Shown: positions 36,874 to 46,215, counted from the stretch's first letter. The stretch: 64,000 nucleotides of DNA from Lachnospiraceae bacterium (GCA_017476665.1 JAFUZJ010000001.1:1-64000), one strand, 5' to 3'. Program-made: numbers and translations. Notes: generated by a model from the letters alone, not told the origin.

Positions 36874-39825
36874 ATGTCAAGAAACGACGAAAACGACATT
36901 TATGTCATACCGCCAAACTTTATTGAGACCGGGACAGTCTTTGGCGGCACGATCAAATTAAGGAATGCCGCTGAAGCCACAGTGATCGCACTGCTCATAG
37001 GCATTCCCGTATTCCATATCCCGGTCTCCCTGACAGCAAGGATCATCATAGCCTGCCTCACGGTCCTGCCCACCACCCTTTTTGCCCTGATCGGCATTGG
37101 CGGGGAGAGCCTTTCTTCTTTTGTGCTGAACTTCTTTCTGTTCCTGAAAAACCGCCGGATCGTTGGCATCACGGAGGATGAACCAAAAGAAAAAGAGCAG
37201 GAAAAGGCAAGGAAACACTCTACAGTAAAGAAAACCAGGCCACAGAAAACGAAAAAAGAGAGTTTTTCCGAGGAATTTGGCGACCACGCTGACAGGCGGC
37301 AGACCAGAAATGAGCGCAGGCAGACAGACAGCGGACCGGCCGCCTCGTCTGTGGCAAGACCTGCAGATATGCTCAACCCTGTGGCATCCTACCTTCCGAT
37401 CCGGAAGATCGAGAATGGCATCATCTATACCAAAGACCACCGCTACGTGAAGGTCATCGAAGTCATGCCCATTAACTTCCTGCTTCGGAGTGCAAGGGAA
37501 CAGCGCAACATCATCTACTCCTTTGTTGGCTACCTGAAGATCAGCCCCGTCAAGCTGCAGTTTAAGGTCCTCACCCGACGGGCGGACATCAACAGGCACC
37601 TTGAGACCACCCGTGAGGAAATGAAAACGGAAACCGACGAGCGCTGCCTTACCCTCCAGCGGGACTATGAAAACCTGATCCGCCAGATCGGTACCAAAGA
37701 GGCGATCACAAGGCGTTTCTTTATCGTCTTTGAGCATGAGCCGCTTACGGCAAACCGGGGGAATGAGGAAAAAGAAGCGATCACCGCCCTGGCTACTGCC
37801 GTCCGTACCGCTGAAACCTACCTGCGGCAGTGTGGGAATGAAGTGCTCACGCCGGATAACGAGGACGAAATGGCAACGGAAGTCCTTTACAGCGTCCTAA
37901 ACCGTCGTTCCAGCACCACTAAGCCCCTACATGTGCGGATAAACGAGGTCGTGGGGCAGTATGTCAACGCCGGGAAACGGGAAGACCTTGACCACATCCC
38001 CGCCATGGAATTCATGGCACCGGAGTCCATTGACTACACCCACGGCAGCTATGTGGTGATCGACGGAGTGTACCAGACCTATCTGCTCATACCCTCTGAA
38101 GGCTACCGCCCACAGGTTTACGCAGGCTGGATCTCGCTGTTGGTAAATGCCGGAGAGGGGATCGACGTGGACATCTTCTTTGACAGGCAGCCTAAAGACC
38201 GCATCCAGCAAAAGCTCGGACAGCAGCTTCGGATCAACCGTTCCAAGATCAAGGACACCTCGGACACCAACTCGGACTATGACGACCTGGACGGTGCTAT
38301 CCGCTCCGGCTACTACTTAAAGGACGGACTTGCCTCCAATGAGGATTTTTACTATATGAACATCCTCATCACCATCACGGGGGACTCACTGGATGAGCTG
38401 GAATGGCGCACCTCGGAAATGAAAAAGCTCCTGATCTCAAGGGACATGGACATCATCCACTGCCATTTCCGCGAGGAGCAGGCACTGCTCTCCTCCCTGC
38501 CCCTGGTTTCGTTAGATAAAAGCCTGTTTGAACGTTCCAAGCGGAACATCCTCACCACCAGCGCGGCAGGCTGCTACCCGTTCACTTCCTTTGAGATGTG
38601 TGACGATAACGGCATCCTGCTGGGAGTGAACAAACACAACAACTCCCTGATCATCGTGGACATCTTCAACTCACGGGTCTATAAGAATGCGAACATGGCA
38701 ATTTTAGGCACTTCCGGTGCCGGAAAGACCTTCACGATGCAGCTCATGGCTCTCAGGATGCGACGGAAGAACATACAGGTATTTATCATTGCCCCCCTGA
38801 AAGGGCATGAGTTCCACCGCGCCTGCACCAATATCGGCGGGGAATTTATCCAGATCTCCCCTGCCTCCAAAAACTGCATCAATGTGATGGAGATCCGGAA
38901 GGTGGATTCCTCCGCCAATGACCTGTTGGACGGACCGCAGACGGAGAAATCAGAGCTGGCAGCCAAGATCCAGCGGCTCCACATCTTCTTTTCGCTGCTG
39001 ATCCCTGACATGACACATGAGGAAAGACAGCTTCTTGATGAGGCCCTGATCCAGACCTACAAGCAAAAAGGGATCACCCACAACAACGAAAGCCTGCTCG
39101 ATCCTGATGCGCCGGACAGATACAGGGAAATGCCCGTGTTAGAAGATGTTTACAATATTCTCCTAAAAAACCCGGACACCAAAAGGCTCGCCAATATCAT
39201 GAACCGACTGGTACACGGCTCCGCATCCACCTTCAACCAGCACACGAATGTCAATCTGGACAACAAATATACCGTGCTGGACATTTCGGAGCTGACAGGG
39301 GATCTGCTGACAGTGGGTATGTTTGTCGCCCTGGATTATGTCTGGGACAAGGCAAAGGAGAACCGCACTGTGGAAAAAGCCATCTTCATTGACGAGACAT
39401 GGCAGCTCATAGGAGCTTCCTCCAACCGTCTCGCAGCGGAGTTTGTCCTGGAGATCTTCAAGATCATCCGTGGTTATGGCGGTTCTGCGATCTGCGCCAC
39501 CCAGGATCTTAACGACTTCTTTTCGCTGGATGACGGGAAATATGGCAAAGGGATCATCAATAATTCCAGGACTAAGATCGTCCTGAACCTTGAGGATGAG
39601 GAGGCAATGCGGGTACAGAATATCCTGCACCTTTCCGAAGCAGAGACCATGGAGATCACCCATTTTGAACGGGGAAACGGACTCATCTCGACCAACAACA
39701 ATAATGTGACTGTGGAGTTCAAAGCCTCAGAGCTGGAAAAAGAGCTCATCACCACCGACAGGGAGGAGTTAAAGCGGCTTCTGGAAAAGGAAAAGCTGCG
39801 GCAGTCTGTGGCAGGAGCAGTTTAA
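36874..39825 (+). CDS. PrgI-VirB4 fusion, conjugation ATPase
   Basis: 983 residues. The first 100 match the small membrane protein PrgI (YVIPPNFIETGTVFGG, two helices at about 30-48 and 52-75), which in related elements is a separate gene just ahead of virB4. After a charged linker (about 108-165) follows a complete VirB4/TraE ATPase with Walker A GTSGAGKT (612-619), a Walker B in KAIFIDETWQLIGA and the ICATQDLNDF motif. It powers assembly and DNA transfer at the membrane. Confidence 0.93.
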   Translation: MSRNDENDIYVIPPNFIETGTVFGGTIKLRNAAEATVIALLIGIPVFHIPVSLTARIIIACLTVLPTTLFALIGIGGESLSSFVLNFFLFLKNRRIVGITEDEPKEKEQEKARKHSTVKKTRPQKTKKESFSEEFGDHADRRQTRNERRQTDSGPAASSVARPADMLNPVASYLPIRKIENGIIYTKDHRYVKVIEVMPINFLLRSAREQRNIIYSFVGYLKISPVKLQFKVLTRRADINRHLETTREEMKTETDERCLTLQRDYENLIRQIGTKEAITRRFFIVFEHEPLTANRGNEEKEAITALATAVRTAETYLRQCGNEVLTPDNEDEMATEVLYSVLNRRSSTTKPLHVRINEVVGQYVNAGKREDLDHIPAMEFMAPESIDYTHGSYVVIDGVYQTYLLIPSEGYRPQVYAGWISLLVNAGEGIDVDIFFDRQPKDRIQQKLGQQLRINRSKIKDTSDTNSDYDDLDGAIRSGYYLKDGLASNEDFYYMNILITITGDSLDELEWRTSEMKKLLISRDMDIIHCHFREEQALLSSLPLVSLDKSLFERSKRNILTTSAAGCYPFTSFEMCDDNGILLGVNKHNNSLIIVDIFNSRVYKNANMAILGTSGAGKTFTMQLMALRMRRKNIQVFIIAPLKGHEFHRACTNIGGEFIQISPASKNCINVMEIRKVDSSANDLLDGPQTEKSELAAKIQRLHIFFSLLIPDMTHEERQLLDEALIQTYKQKGITHNNESLLDPDAPDRYREMPVLEDVYNILLKNPDTKRLANIMNRLVHGSASTFNQHTNVNLDNKYTVLDISELTGDLLTVGMFVALDYVWDKAKENRTVEKAIFIDETWQLIGASSNRLAAEFVLEIFKIIRGYGGSAICATQDLNDFFSLDDGKYGKGIINNSRTKIVLNLEDEEAMRVQNILHLSEAETMEITHFERGNGLISTNNNNVTVEFKASELEKELITTDREELKRLLEKEKLRQSVAGAV

Positions 39826-39858
39826 TAATACATAATATCTACTTAATAAATATGTATT
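39826..39858 (+). repeat. AT-rich inverted repeat after virB4
   Basis: TAATACATA and TATGTATTA, nine pairs, span a 15-base loop. No T run follows the right arm closely enough for a standard terminator; it may be a weak terminator or an operator. Confidence 0.35.
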
Positions 39859-39952
39859 ATCCCGCACATCCCCCGCTATTTCCTTGTAGCCACTAGGGAA
39901 AATAGCTTTTTATATGTAAACAATACTTATTCAATACGTAAAGAGGTATGCC

Positions 39953-40474
39953 ATGCACTTATATCAAAAAGAACATGAAAACCACCTGTCCGGGATCACA
40001 AGGCTGGTATCCATGTACCAGGCAATCTCCACAGAGCAGATAAACCGTTTTTATCCGGAGCTGCCAAGAGACAAGCTGATGCTGCTCGTCCGCCGCCTGG
40101 AAAAGAACGGCCGCATCACCTTTGATCCAGAGAGGGAGCTGCTCCTTTATACAAAGGACTGCACCCCCGATCCATCCATGATGAAGGCCCTGTGGGTGCT
40201 CACGGACTTTGTGGACGCACTGACCTACCATACCATCAGTGATTTTCCCGTAACCCTGACCTTCTATACGGACTCCGATGCCTATGAGGTCATCCATGTC
40301 CCGCCGGAAAAGGAAATGCTGATGAACCATGCCCTCTCCCTGAAAGAAGGGACAGAAAAACGGCTTGCCATAGTAGATAGTACGGAGCAGATACCTCGCC
40401 TTACCTTCCCGGACATAGCCGCCTTCTGTACGGTCACGGATACCGGACAGGTGCAATATTTCAAGAAACAATAA
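39953..40474 (+). CDS. Conserved element protein of unknown function
   Basis: 173 residues with an N-terminal winged-helix-like stretch (QINRFYPELPRDKLMLLVRRLEKNG) and a beta-rich tail with FTFY-like strands. DUF5697-like proteins of Clostridia elements have this shape, but I hold that loosely. It precedes two further genes of the same type of context and the virD4 gene. Confidence 0.55.
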   Translation: MHLYQKEHENHLSGITRLVSMYQAISTEQINRFYPELPRDKLMLLVRRLEKNGRITFDPERELLLYTKDCTPDPSMMKALWVLTDFVDALTYHTISDFPVTLTFYTDSDAYEVIHVPPEKEMLMNHALSLKEGTEKRLAIVDSTEQIPRLTFPDIAAFCTVTDTGQVQYFKKQ

Positions 40475-40490
40475 GGAGAACCTGACAACT

Positions 40491-41153
40491 TTGGATAGAT
40501 TTACTTACATTCAACGCCTCTCAAGAATAGAGGACGACCTGCCGAAACTCGGCAACACAATCAATGCCTTAAAGATCACAGATGCAGGCATTTACGGACA
40601 AAATCTGGAAGCACTGGGCATTGATGCGGCAAGGCGTGCGGAACGGATCGCCTGCTCCCTGCGGAACCTCATTTTTGCTGCAGACCTGGTGGCACCGCCC
40701 ATTCTCATGGAGCAGGTGGCACAGGAGCAGGGGATCACCATCACGCACACCGCGGAGCTTGTGGAGATCACACTGCCCGGGCTGATGCCGAAACGCACGA
40801 AAAAAGGGAACACCACATACCTGACAGACCCGCTTTATTACAGCCTGGAGGCATACACAAAAGAACAGGAGCTGCCCCACTTTGAGGAATGTGTCGTGTG
40901 CTTTACCCATGTATTCGACAAAAAGCTGTCTGCCAGACGGATCCGGGATTATGACAACCTGGAATGCAAACAGATCCTTGATACAGCCTCCGGGTTCCTG
41001 ATGACGGATGACAGCGGGCTTTTATGCGATGCCTACCACTCCACCAGACTGGGCGAGAAGGACTGCACGATCCTCTCCATCATGGAGCGGAAGCACTTCC
41101 CGAAGTGGCTGAAAGAACAGGAAAAAGGGACGAATCCCTTGTCCGTTTTTTGA
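40491..41153 (+). CDS. Conserved element protein of unknown function (TTG start)
   Basis: 220 residues starting at TTG with AAGGAG about eleven bases upstream. Mixed alpha/beta with no signal or membrane helix. FTYIQRLSRIEDDLPKLGNT begins the protein. Not recognised. Located between the virB4 and virD4 groups. Confidence 0.55.
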   Translation: MDRFTYIQRLSRIEDDLPKLGNTINALKITDAGIYGQNLEALGIDAARRAERIACSLRNLIFAADLVAPPILMEQVAQEQGITITHTAELVEITLPGLMPKRTKKGNTTYLTDPLYYSLEAYTKEQELPHFEECVVCFTHVFDKKLSARRIRDYDNLECKQILDTASGFLMTDDSGLLCDAYHSTRLGEKDCTILSIMERKHFPKWLKEQEKGTNPLSVF

Positions 41154-41165
41154 CCGGATTTTCCC

Positions 41166-41187
41166 AAAAATTTCGGACATGGGTAAA
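41166..41187 (+). repeat. 22-bp motif copy 1 (AAAAATT..GGA.ATGGGTAAA)
   Basis: Matches 54447-54468 at 19 of 22 positions; the differences are three C/T changes. Additional GGGTAAAA copies lie nearby (41268 direct, 41240s inverted). It may be a binding site for an element-encoded protein, or part of an origin of transfer. Confidence 0.5.
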
Positions 41188-41325
41188 AATCGCCTCCAGA
41201 CCGCCTGTTATCACGCTTTTTTAACCCTGCCAACCGGGCCAATTTTACCCGAGTTCCAGTCGAGTAGGGTAAAAACATCACATTCCGACCACCTGTGTCC
41301 ACCACAACACAAAGGAGGTGTACCA

Positions 41326-42444
41326 TTGATTATTTCGCCCACCGCCCAAACCCTGCTGACGCTGACTGCGCTCTCCGGAGAATGCAGCACTGATGTCCCA
41401 GCGCTCTTAGGGGTGGCTGACAGTTACCGCGAAAAGTTTATAAGAAAACTAAAGAACGACAACCTGATCAAAATGCATTCAAAGGACGGACTCAAAGGCT
41501 ACCGTCTCACTCCTGCCGCAAAGGAACTGCTCCGCTTTGATGATCCTAAACGGTTTTTATTCTTCCTGACGGGCAGCTCCGATACCAACAGACCGCGAAG
41601 CGACCTTCCCCGAAGGCTCCGCCTGCAGCACGCCTCCATTGTTTATGCCACGTTCTTAAATGCCGGCATAACCATATTCCGGGACGAAAAGCCCCTGATC
41701 TTCCGTCCGGATTTTCGGGATACCGCCATCCTGCCCCTGCCGGTCTTCTACCACTCCAGGGAAATCAAGGAACTGGGGGATGAACATACCAAGATCAATA
41801 ATTCCCGCATCCAGGGCATCCTGCTGGCACCGTCCTGTATCTATGCAGTCTTTTATACCGGGGATTCCCTGCTCAAGTGGGAATACCGGACGGAGCTGCG
41901 CGTGAAAGCACTATTAAACTACCACGCCGGCCGGAGTGTTCTCTCCAGGGGACGAGTGGAACCGGCTTATAATCCTGACACCCCCATTAAAGCGCTGTTT
42001 ATCGGAAAAGGCATGGGGACGGCACTGAAGTTATTGACCAGTACCGGCGGATACCAGAAAAGCTACTTCCATCTGGACAAAAGCTTTGATTATTTCCATT
42101 ATATCCCCTCTGATCCTGCTGGGGAAACCCTGTTAAGGGTCCTCTGCTCCCCGGAGCTGATGAAAGATCTGAAGACCTTGCTCCTCTCTGACCTGCATCC
42201 GCCCTGTATAGATCTCCCTCTGGAGCATGACGCGGTAACGGAGGACGGACTGCCGGTCCTGCTGGCTTTTGACTTTGACATGCTCCGTCTTGTACGCTTC
42301 CATACTGCCTTATCGTTTCAGGCGCTGCGGGGACATCTCATCTGTTTTGACTTCCAGGCAGATGTGCTACGTGAGTTTTTTGGAGCGGACATAGAGATCG
42401 AGACCATTGACCTGAAAAAATTTGAAAGGAGGTTTTTACCCTGA
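41326..42444 (+). CDS. Winged-helix protein upstream of virD4, possibly replication-relaxation type
   Basis: 372 residues from TTG preceded by AAAGGAGGTG. The first 75 residues form a winged helix (AQTLLTLTALSGECSTDVPA to YRLTPAAKELL); the rest is alpha/beta with no clear motif. Such N-terminal winged helices occur in replication-relaxation proteins of plasmids and elements. Its TGA overlaps the CTG start of virD4, so the two are coupled. Confidence 0.6.
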   Translation: MIISPTAQTLLTLTALSGECSTDVPALLGVADSYREKFIRKLKNDNLIKMHSKDGLKGYRLTPAAKELLRFDDPKRFLFFLTGSSDTNRPRSDLPRRLRLQHASIVYATFLNAGITIFRDEKPLIFRPDFRDTAILPLPVFYHSREIKELGDEHTKINNSRIQGILLAPSCIYAVFYTGDSLLKWEYRTELRVKALLNYHAGRSVLSRGRVEPAYNPDTPIKALFIGKGMGTALKLLTSTGGYQKSYFHLDKSFDYFHYIPSDPAGETLLRVLCSPELMKDLKTLLLSDLHPPCIDLPLEHDAVTEDGLPVLLAFDFDMLRLVRFHTALSFQALRGHLICFDFQADVLREFFGADIEIETIDLKKFERRFLP

Positions 42445-44408
42445 ACCCTAACTTAAAGAAAAAAATCTGCCTGTTTGTCCTGCTTCCCCTGCTCCTGTTC
42501 TGCCTTGCCTACGCAGGCGGGTATGTGGCACAGCTTTTGCACAATTACCGAGCATGGTCTGACGCAGGCGGCACTCCGGGCATGGGTTCTTCGCCCCAGC
42601 TTCCCTCCGGCTCTGTTTCCTCCTGCCTGAGCGCCCTCACCCTGTTCCCTTACAGCATCTACGGGATATTGGTCTGCGTAAGCGGCGCAGGACTCCTGCT
42701 CTTTATGGTGATGCGCATGGGCCTGGACGGCCGGGGCATCTATGACCGGGAAAGGAACCTGACCTACTCCGAGAAGGGAACCTATGGGACTTCCGGTTTC
42801 ATGACAGGCGCAGAGATGGATGGGGTGCTGGAGTTAGTCCCCCATATCTCTGACTGCAGGGGTGTCATCCTTGGAACCCTTCAGGGGAAGGCGGTCTGTC
42901 TCCCGGAAAAGACCAGGATGAACCGGAATGTGGCTGTCTTTGGCGCCAGCGGGAGCATGAAAAGCCGCGCATACGCCCGGAATGTGATCTTCCAGTGCGT
43001 CAAGCGCGGGGAGAGCCTCATCATCACCGATCCCAAGTCAGAGCTATATGCTGATACAAGGATCTATCTGGAGAACAACGGATACACCGTGAAGGTCTTT
43101 AACCTGATCAATCCGGAAAACTCTGACAGCTGGAACTGCCTGGCAGAGGTCGAGGGACAGGAGATCATGGCGCAGCTCTTCAGCGATGTCATCATCAAGA
43201 ACACCGGATCTGCCAAAGGGGACCATTTCTGGGACAATGCCGAGATGAACCTGCTGAAAGCTCTGGTATTGTATGTGGACCAGGGTTTCCCACCGGAGGG
43301 CAAGAATATCGGACAGGTCTATAAGCTCCTCACCATGAACTCCGAAAAGGAGCTGAACAGCCTGTTTGACCTGCTCCCGCTCACCCATCCGGCAAAAGCC
43401 CCCTATAATATCTTCAAACAGGCATCCGATGCGGTGCGCGGCGGTGTCATCATCGGACTCGGAACAAGGCTGCAGGTATTCCAGAACCGCCTGATCCGCG
43501 ACATCACCAGCCATAATGAGATCAACCTGACACTGCCGGGCCAGCAGAAATGCGCTTATTTCTGCATCACTTCGGATCAGGACTCCGCCTTTGACTTCCT
43601 CTCCTCCCTGTTCATGTCCTTTGTGTTCATCAAGCTGGTGCGCTATGCGGACAAATACGGGGACTGCGGAAGGCTGCCCGTGCCGGTACACATCCTGGCA
43701 GACGAACTGGCAAACGGGGGCTGCACCATTGCTGACCTGACCAAAAAGATCAGCACCATCAGATCCCGGTGCCTCTCCATCAGCTGTATCTTCCAGAACC
43801 TGCCACAGATGCAGAACCGCTACCCCTTAAACCAGTGGCAGGAGATCATCGGCAACTGTGACACCCAGCTCTTTCTCGGATGTACTGACCAGATGACGGC
43901 AGAATTTATCAGTGACCGCAGCGGTGAGGTGAGCATCGCTGTATCCACCCAGGCAAAACAGCTCAATACCTGGAGGATCTCCGACTACACTCCGGAATAC
44001 CGGGAAACCCACTCCGTCGGGAAACGCAAGCTCCTGACTCCGGACGAAGTGCTGCGCCTTCCCCTGGATGAGGCCCTGATCATCCTGCGCGGGCAAAAGG
44101 TGCTGAAGGTGGGGAAATTTGACTACACCCTGCACCCGGAGAGCAAGAAGCTCACACCCTGCCGCGCCAGCGACCACGTACCGGAATGGCGCAGGGAACC
44201 GGAAACAGCAGAGCCGGACTATACCGCCCTGCTAAAGCCGAAGGCAAAACCCAAAGCACGAAAAACGCGATCGGATCCTTTGGTCAAGACCAGCGAACCT
44301 TCACCTGCAGACCAGCCTTTTTCCCCGCAGGCGCCTGAAACAGCGGATCTGAAGGACGAAAACCAATGCAAAATCGTAAGGACGGACAAGCGCTCTATCA
44401 TGTCCTGA
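42441..44408 (+). CDS. VirD4/TraG-type coupling protein, CTG start
   Basis: Brings the transfer DNA complex to the channel. I start it at CTG (42441), which overlaps the upstream TGA as CTGA and has AAAGGAGG nine bases before. This gives a first membrane helix (KKKICLFVLLPLLLFCLAYA) that a later GTG at 42525 would remove. A second helix lies at about 64-84. The P-loop region GASGSMKS (168-175) has Met where most have Gly, as in CD1115-type VirD4 of Clostridia elements. The Walker B-like segment is VHILADELANGG. Confidence 0.88.
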   Translation: MNPNLKKKICLFVLLPLLLFCLAYAGGYVAQLLHNYRAWSDAGGTPGMGSSPQLPSGSVSSCLSALTLFPYSIYGILVCVSGAGLLLFMVMRMGLDGRGIYDRERNLTYSEKGTYGTSGFMTGAEMDGVLELVPHISDCRGVILGTLQGKAVCLPEKTRMNRNVAVFGASGSMKSRAYARNVIFQCVKRGESLIITDPKSELYADTRIYLENNGYTVKVFNLINPENSDSWNCLAEVEGQEIMAQLFSDVIIKNTGSAKGDHFWDNAEMNLLKALVLYVDQGFPPEGKNIGQVYKLLTMNSEKELNSLFDLLPLTHPAKAPYNIFKQASDAVRGGVIIGLGTRLQVFQNRLIRDITSHNEINLTLPGQQKCAYFCITSDQDSAFDFLSSLFMSFVFIKLVRYADKYGDCGRLPVPVHILADELANGGCTIADLTKKISTIRSRCLSISCIFQNLPQMQNRYPLNQWQEIIGNCDTQLFLGCTDQMTAEFISDRSGEVSIAVSTQAKQLNTWRISDYTPEYRETHSVGKRKLLTPDEVLRLPLDEALIILRGQKVLKVGKFDYTLHPESKKLTPCRASDHVPEWRREPETAEPDYTALLKPKAKPKARKTRSDPLVKTSEPSPADQPFSPQAPETADLKDENQCKIVRTDKRSIMS

Positions 44409-44439
44409 CTATAAAACCACAAAGAAAAGGAGAAATGTT

Positions 44440-45669
44440 ATGCCCAGAAAAGCAAAAGTACAAGAACCCCTCACTGAAGAAACCATCCTGACAGAAGAAC
44501 CTGTCATGGAGGAGACGCCCAATGATGCTCCTGAGCCGGAACCCACTGGAGAGCAGGACGCACCTGTCGAATCAGATGATGCTCCCGAACAGGAGGACTC
44601 ACCTATCGGATCAGTTGATACTCCTGAATCGGAAGAGCCTGAAGCATCTGATGACATTCAGGAACCGGAAACACCGGATGAGCAAAAGGCTATTGAGCCT
44701 AAGAAAACGAAGGAAAGACCTGCCCCTACCTCCAAGAAAGAAACGAAGCAGCCGGCAAAATCCCCTGCGCCTTCTACCATCCTCACCTTGAATGTGGATG
44801 ACGAGGTGGAAACGCCCCAGAGCCGCGAGGATACCATCTGGCATGAACTGCAGAATGCATACCGCACCCATAAGATACTCACTGGCATCCTCGGCGGTAT
44901 TGAAAGATCGGAAAATGGCAGCACCATCGTTGTCATCTACTATAAGGAGATGCGCGTGGTCATCCCTCTGTCTGAGATGATGATCAACCTGCCCCAGGAC
45001 GACGCCCACGACTACGGTGAACTTAACCTTCGGCAGAACAAGATCCTGGGAAATATGCTCGGATGCGAAGTTGATTTCCTGATCAAAGGACTGGAAAATG
45101 CCAGCCGCAGCGTTGTGGCCAGCCGCAAAGATGCCATGCTGAAGAAAAGGCAGATCTTCTACCTGCCTGATGCTAACGGCAACTCCCGTGTCTGCGAAGA
45201 CCGGATCGTGCAGGCAAGAGTAATCGCTGTGGCCGAAAAGGTAGTCCGTGTGGAGATCTTCGGTGTGGAATGTTCCATCCTTGCCCGCGACCTTTCCTGG
45301 GACTGGCTCGGTGATGCTACCGAAAGCTTCCATGTAGGCGAACAGCTCCTTGTCAGGATACTGAGCGTGAAATGCAATTCTGTAGATGACATCTCGGTAA
45401 AGGCTGATGTCAAGAGCGTGGATGGCAACAGCAAGACCAACCTGAACAAGTGCAAGATCCAGGGCAAATATGCCGGAACCATCACTGACATCTATAAGGG
45501 AACCGTCTTTGTACGGCTCCATATCGGAGTCAATGCCATTGCCCACTCCTGTTATGACAGCCGGATGCCCGGAAAAAAAGACGAAGTGAGTTTTGTGGTG
45601 ACGAAGATAGATGAGGAGCGGAATGTAGCAGTCGGACTGATCTCCCGCATTATCAGACAGAACATATAA
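44440..45669 (+). CDS. S1-like RNA-binding protein with acidic N-terminus
   Basis: 409 residues. About 1-110 is acidic, Pro/Glu-rich and probably disordered, ending in a Lys-rich patch. The rest looks like three OB/S1-type units (starting near ILTGILGGIERSENG, VQARVIAVAEKVVRVEIFGV and IQGKYAGTITDIYKGTVFVR). S1 domains bind single-stranded RNA. It ends against the tRNA array, separated only by a shared terminator. A link with translation of element RNAs is inference. Confidence 0.68.
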   Translation: MPRKAKVQEPLTEETILTEEPVMEETPNDAPEPEPTGEQDAPVESDDAPEQEDSPIGSVDTPESEEPEASDDIQEPETPDEQKAIEPKKTKERPAPTSKKETKQPAKSPAPSTILTLNVDDEVETPQSREDTIWHELQNAYRTHKILTGILGGIERSENGSTIVVIYYKEMRVVIPLSEMMINLPQDDAHDYGELNLRQNKILGNMLGCEVDFLIKGLENASRSVVASRKDAMLKKRQIFYLPDANGNSRVCEDRIVQARVIAVAEKVVRVEIFGVECSILARDLSWDWLGDATESFHVGEQLLVRILSVKCNSVDDISVKADVKSVDGNSKTNLNKCKIQGKYAGTITDIYKGTVFVRLHIGVNAIAHSCYDSRMPGKKDEVSFVVTKIDEERNVAVGLISRIIRQNI

Positions 45670-45675
45670 ACAAGC

Positions 45676-45715
45676 ATCAGGAGCAGACAATCTATATTTC
45701 TTGCCTGCTCCTGAT
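45676..45715. terminator. Shared terminator of the S1-like gene and the tRNA array
   Basis: ATCAGGAGCA pairs with TGCTCCTGAT (10 bp). It lies between convergent transcripts, just beyond the last tRNA. Confidence 0.75.
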
Positions 45716-45724
45716 TATCTTCAG

Positions 45725-45795
45725 CAACCCCTGTGGGAGTCGAACCCACACTGTCGGAACCAAAATCCGATGCGCTGCCGTTACGCCAAGGGGCA
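45725..45795 (-). tRNA. tRNA-Gln(TTG)
   Basis: Anticodon stem TCGGA/TCCGA closes loop TTTTGGT. T arm GTGGG TTCGACT CCCAC. The first acceptor pair is unpaired T-T, common for weak Gln ends. No encoded CCA. Last locus of block 2. Confidence 0.88.
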
Positions 45796-45802
45796 ATATA
45801 AG

Positions 45803-45874
45803 TACCTGTACCTCGAATCGAACGAGGATCATGAGGGTAGAAGCCCCATGCTCTATCCTTTAAGCTACACAGGC
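45803..45874 (-). tRNA. tRNA-Arg(TCT)
   Basis: Loop CTTCTAC in stem TGGGG/CCTCA. Acceptor GCCTGTG pairs with TACAGGT using G-T at both ends. Discriminator A, no CCA. Reads AGA/AGG. Confidence 0.88.
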
Positions 45875-45878
45875 GAAA

Positions 45879-45950
45879 CAGGCGTTAATGGGGTCGAACC
45901 ATTATTTCCGGAGTCAGAGTCCGGTGCACTGACCATTGTGCTAAACGCCT
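45879..45950 (-). tRNA. tRNA-Gln(CTG)
   Basis: Loop CTCTGAC in stem CCGGA/TCCGG. Perfect acceptor AGGCGTT/AACGCCT. Discriminator G, no CCA. Second Gln isoacceptor of the array. Confidence 0.9.
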
Positions 45951-45968
45951 ATATTATTTGGACCTAGA

Positions 45969-46062
45969 TGTCGATGCCGAGACTCGAACTCCGATTGTGC
46001 GAACTGTAACCGCAGGGTCTATCCCAAGAAACGTTCTTTGTTTCTTTTTAGCCCACACCGAC
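45969..46062 (-). tRNA. Aberrant tRNA, anticodon loop reads ACA (Cys), hairpin inserted in D loop
   Basis: Acceptor GTCGGTG/CATCGAC pairs fully, with a T-A that can make an eighth pair. Anticodon stem TGCGG/TCGCA closes TTACAGT, so the central triplet is ACA. T stem CGGAG/CTCGG has one G-G mismatch. A 7-bp hairpin (46026-46046, AAGAAAC and GTTTCTT) sits within the D loop, making the gene 94 nt long without a long variable arm. It may be a damaged tRNA, a processed precursor, or a decoy. Confidence 0.55.
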
Positions 46063-46068
46063 ACAAAA

Positions 46069-46139
46069 AGTTCCCAGAGCGAATCGAACGCCCATCTGCT
46101 GGGTTGCAGCCAGCCGTCTTGCCTTTGGACTATGGGAAC
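46069..46139 (-). tRNA. tRNA-Cys(GCA)
   Basis: Loop CTGCAAC in stem GCTGG/CCAGC. Acceptor GTTCCCA/TGGGAAC. Discriminator T, the expected U73 identity base for cysteine. No CCA. Confidence 0.92.
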
Positions 46140-46144
46140 AAAAA

Positions 46145-46215
46145 TTGTGATGGAGGGAATTGAACCCTCATTGTCCGCGTATCAGACGGATTTCCTACCA
46201 TTGAAAGACATCACA
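46145..46215 (-). tRNA. tRNA-Ile(GAT)
   Basis: Loop CTGATAC in stem TCCGT/GCGGA. Acceptor TGTGATG/CATCACA, discriminator A, no CCA. Confidence 0.92.

Noticed and set aside
44611-45690. 359-codon minus-strand frame opposite the S1-like gene
   Set aside because: Mirror of an acidic, repetitive coding sequence; the plus frame has the ribosome site and matches operon direction.
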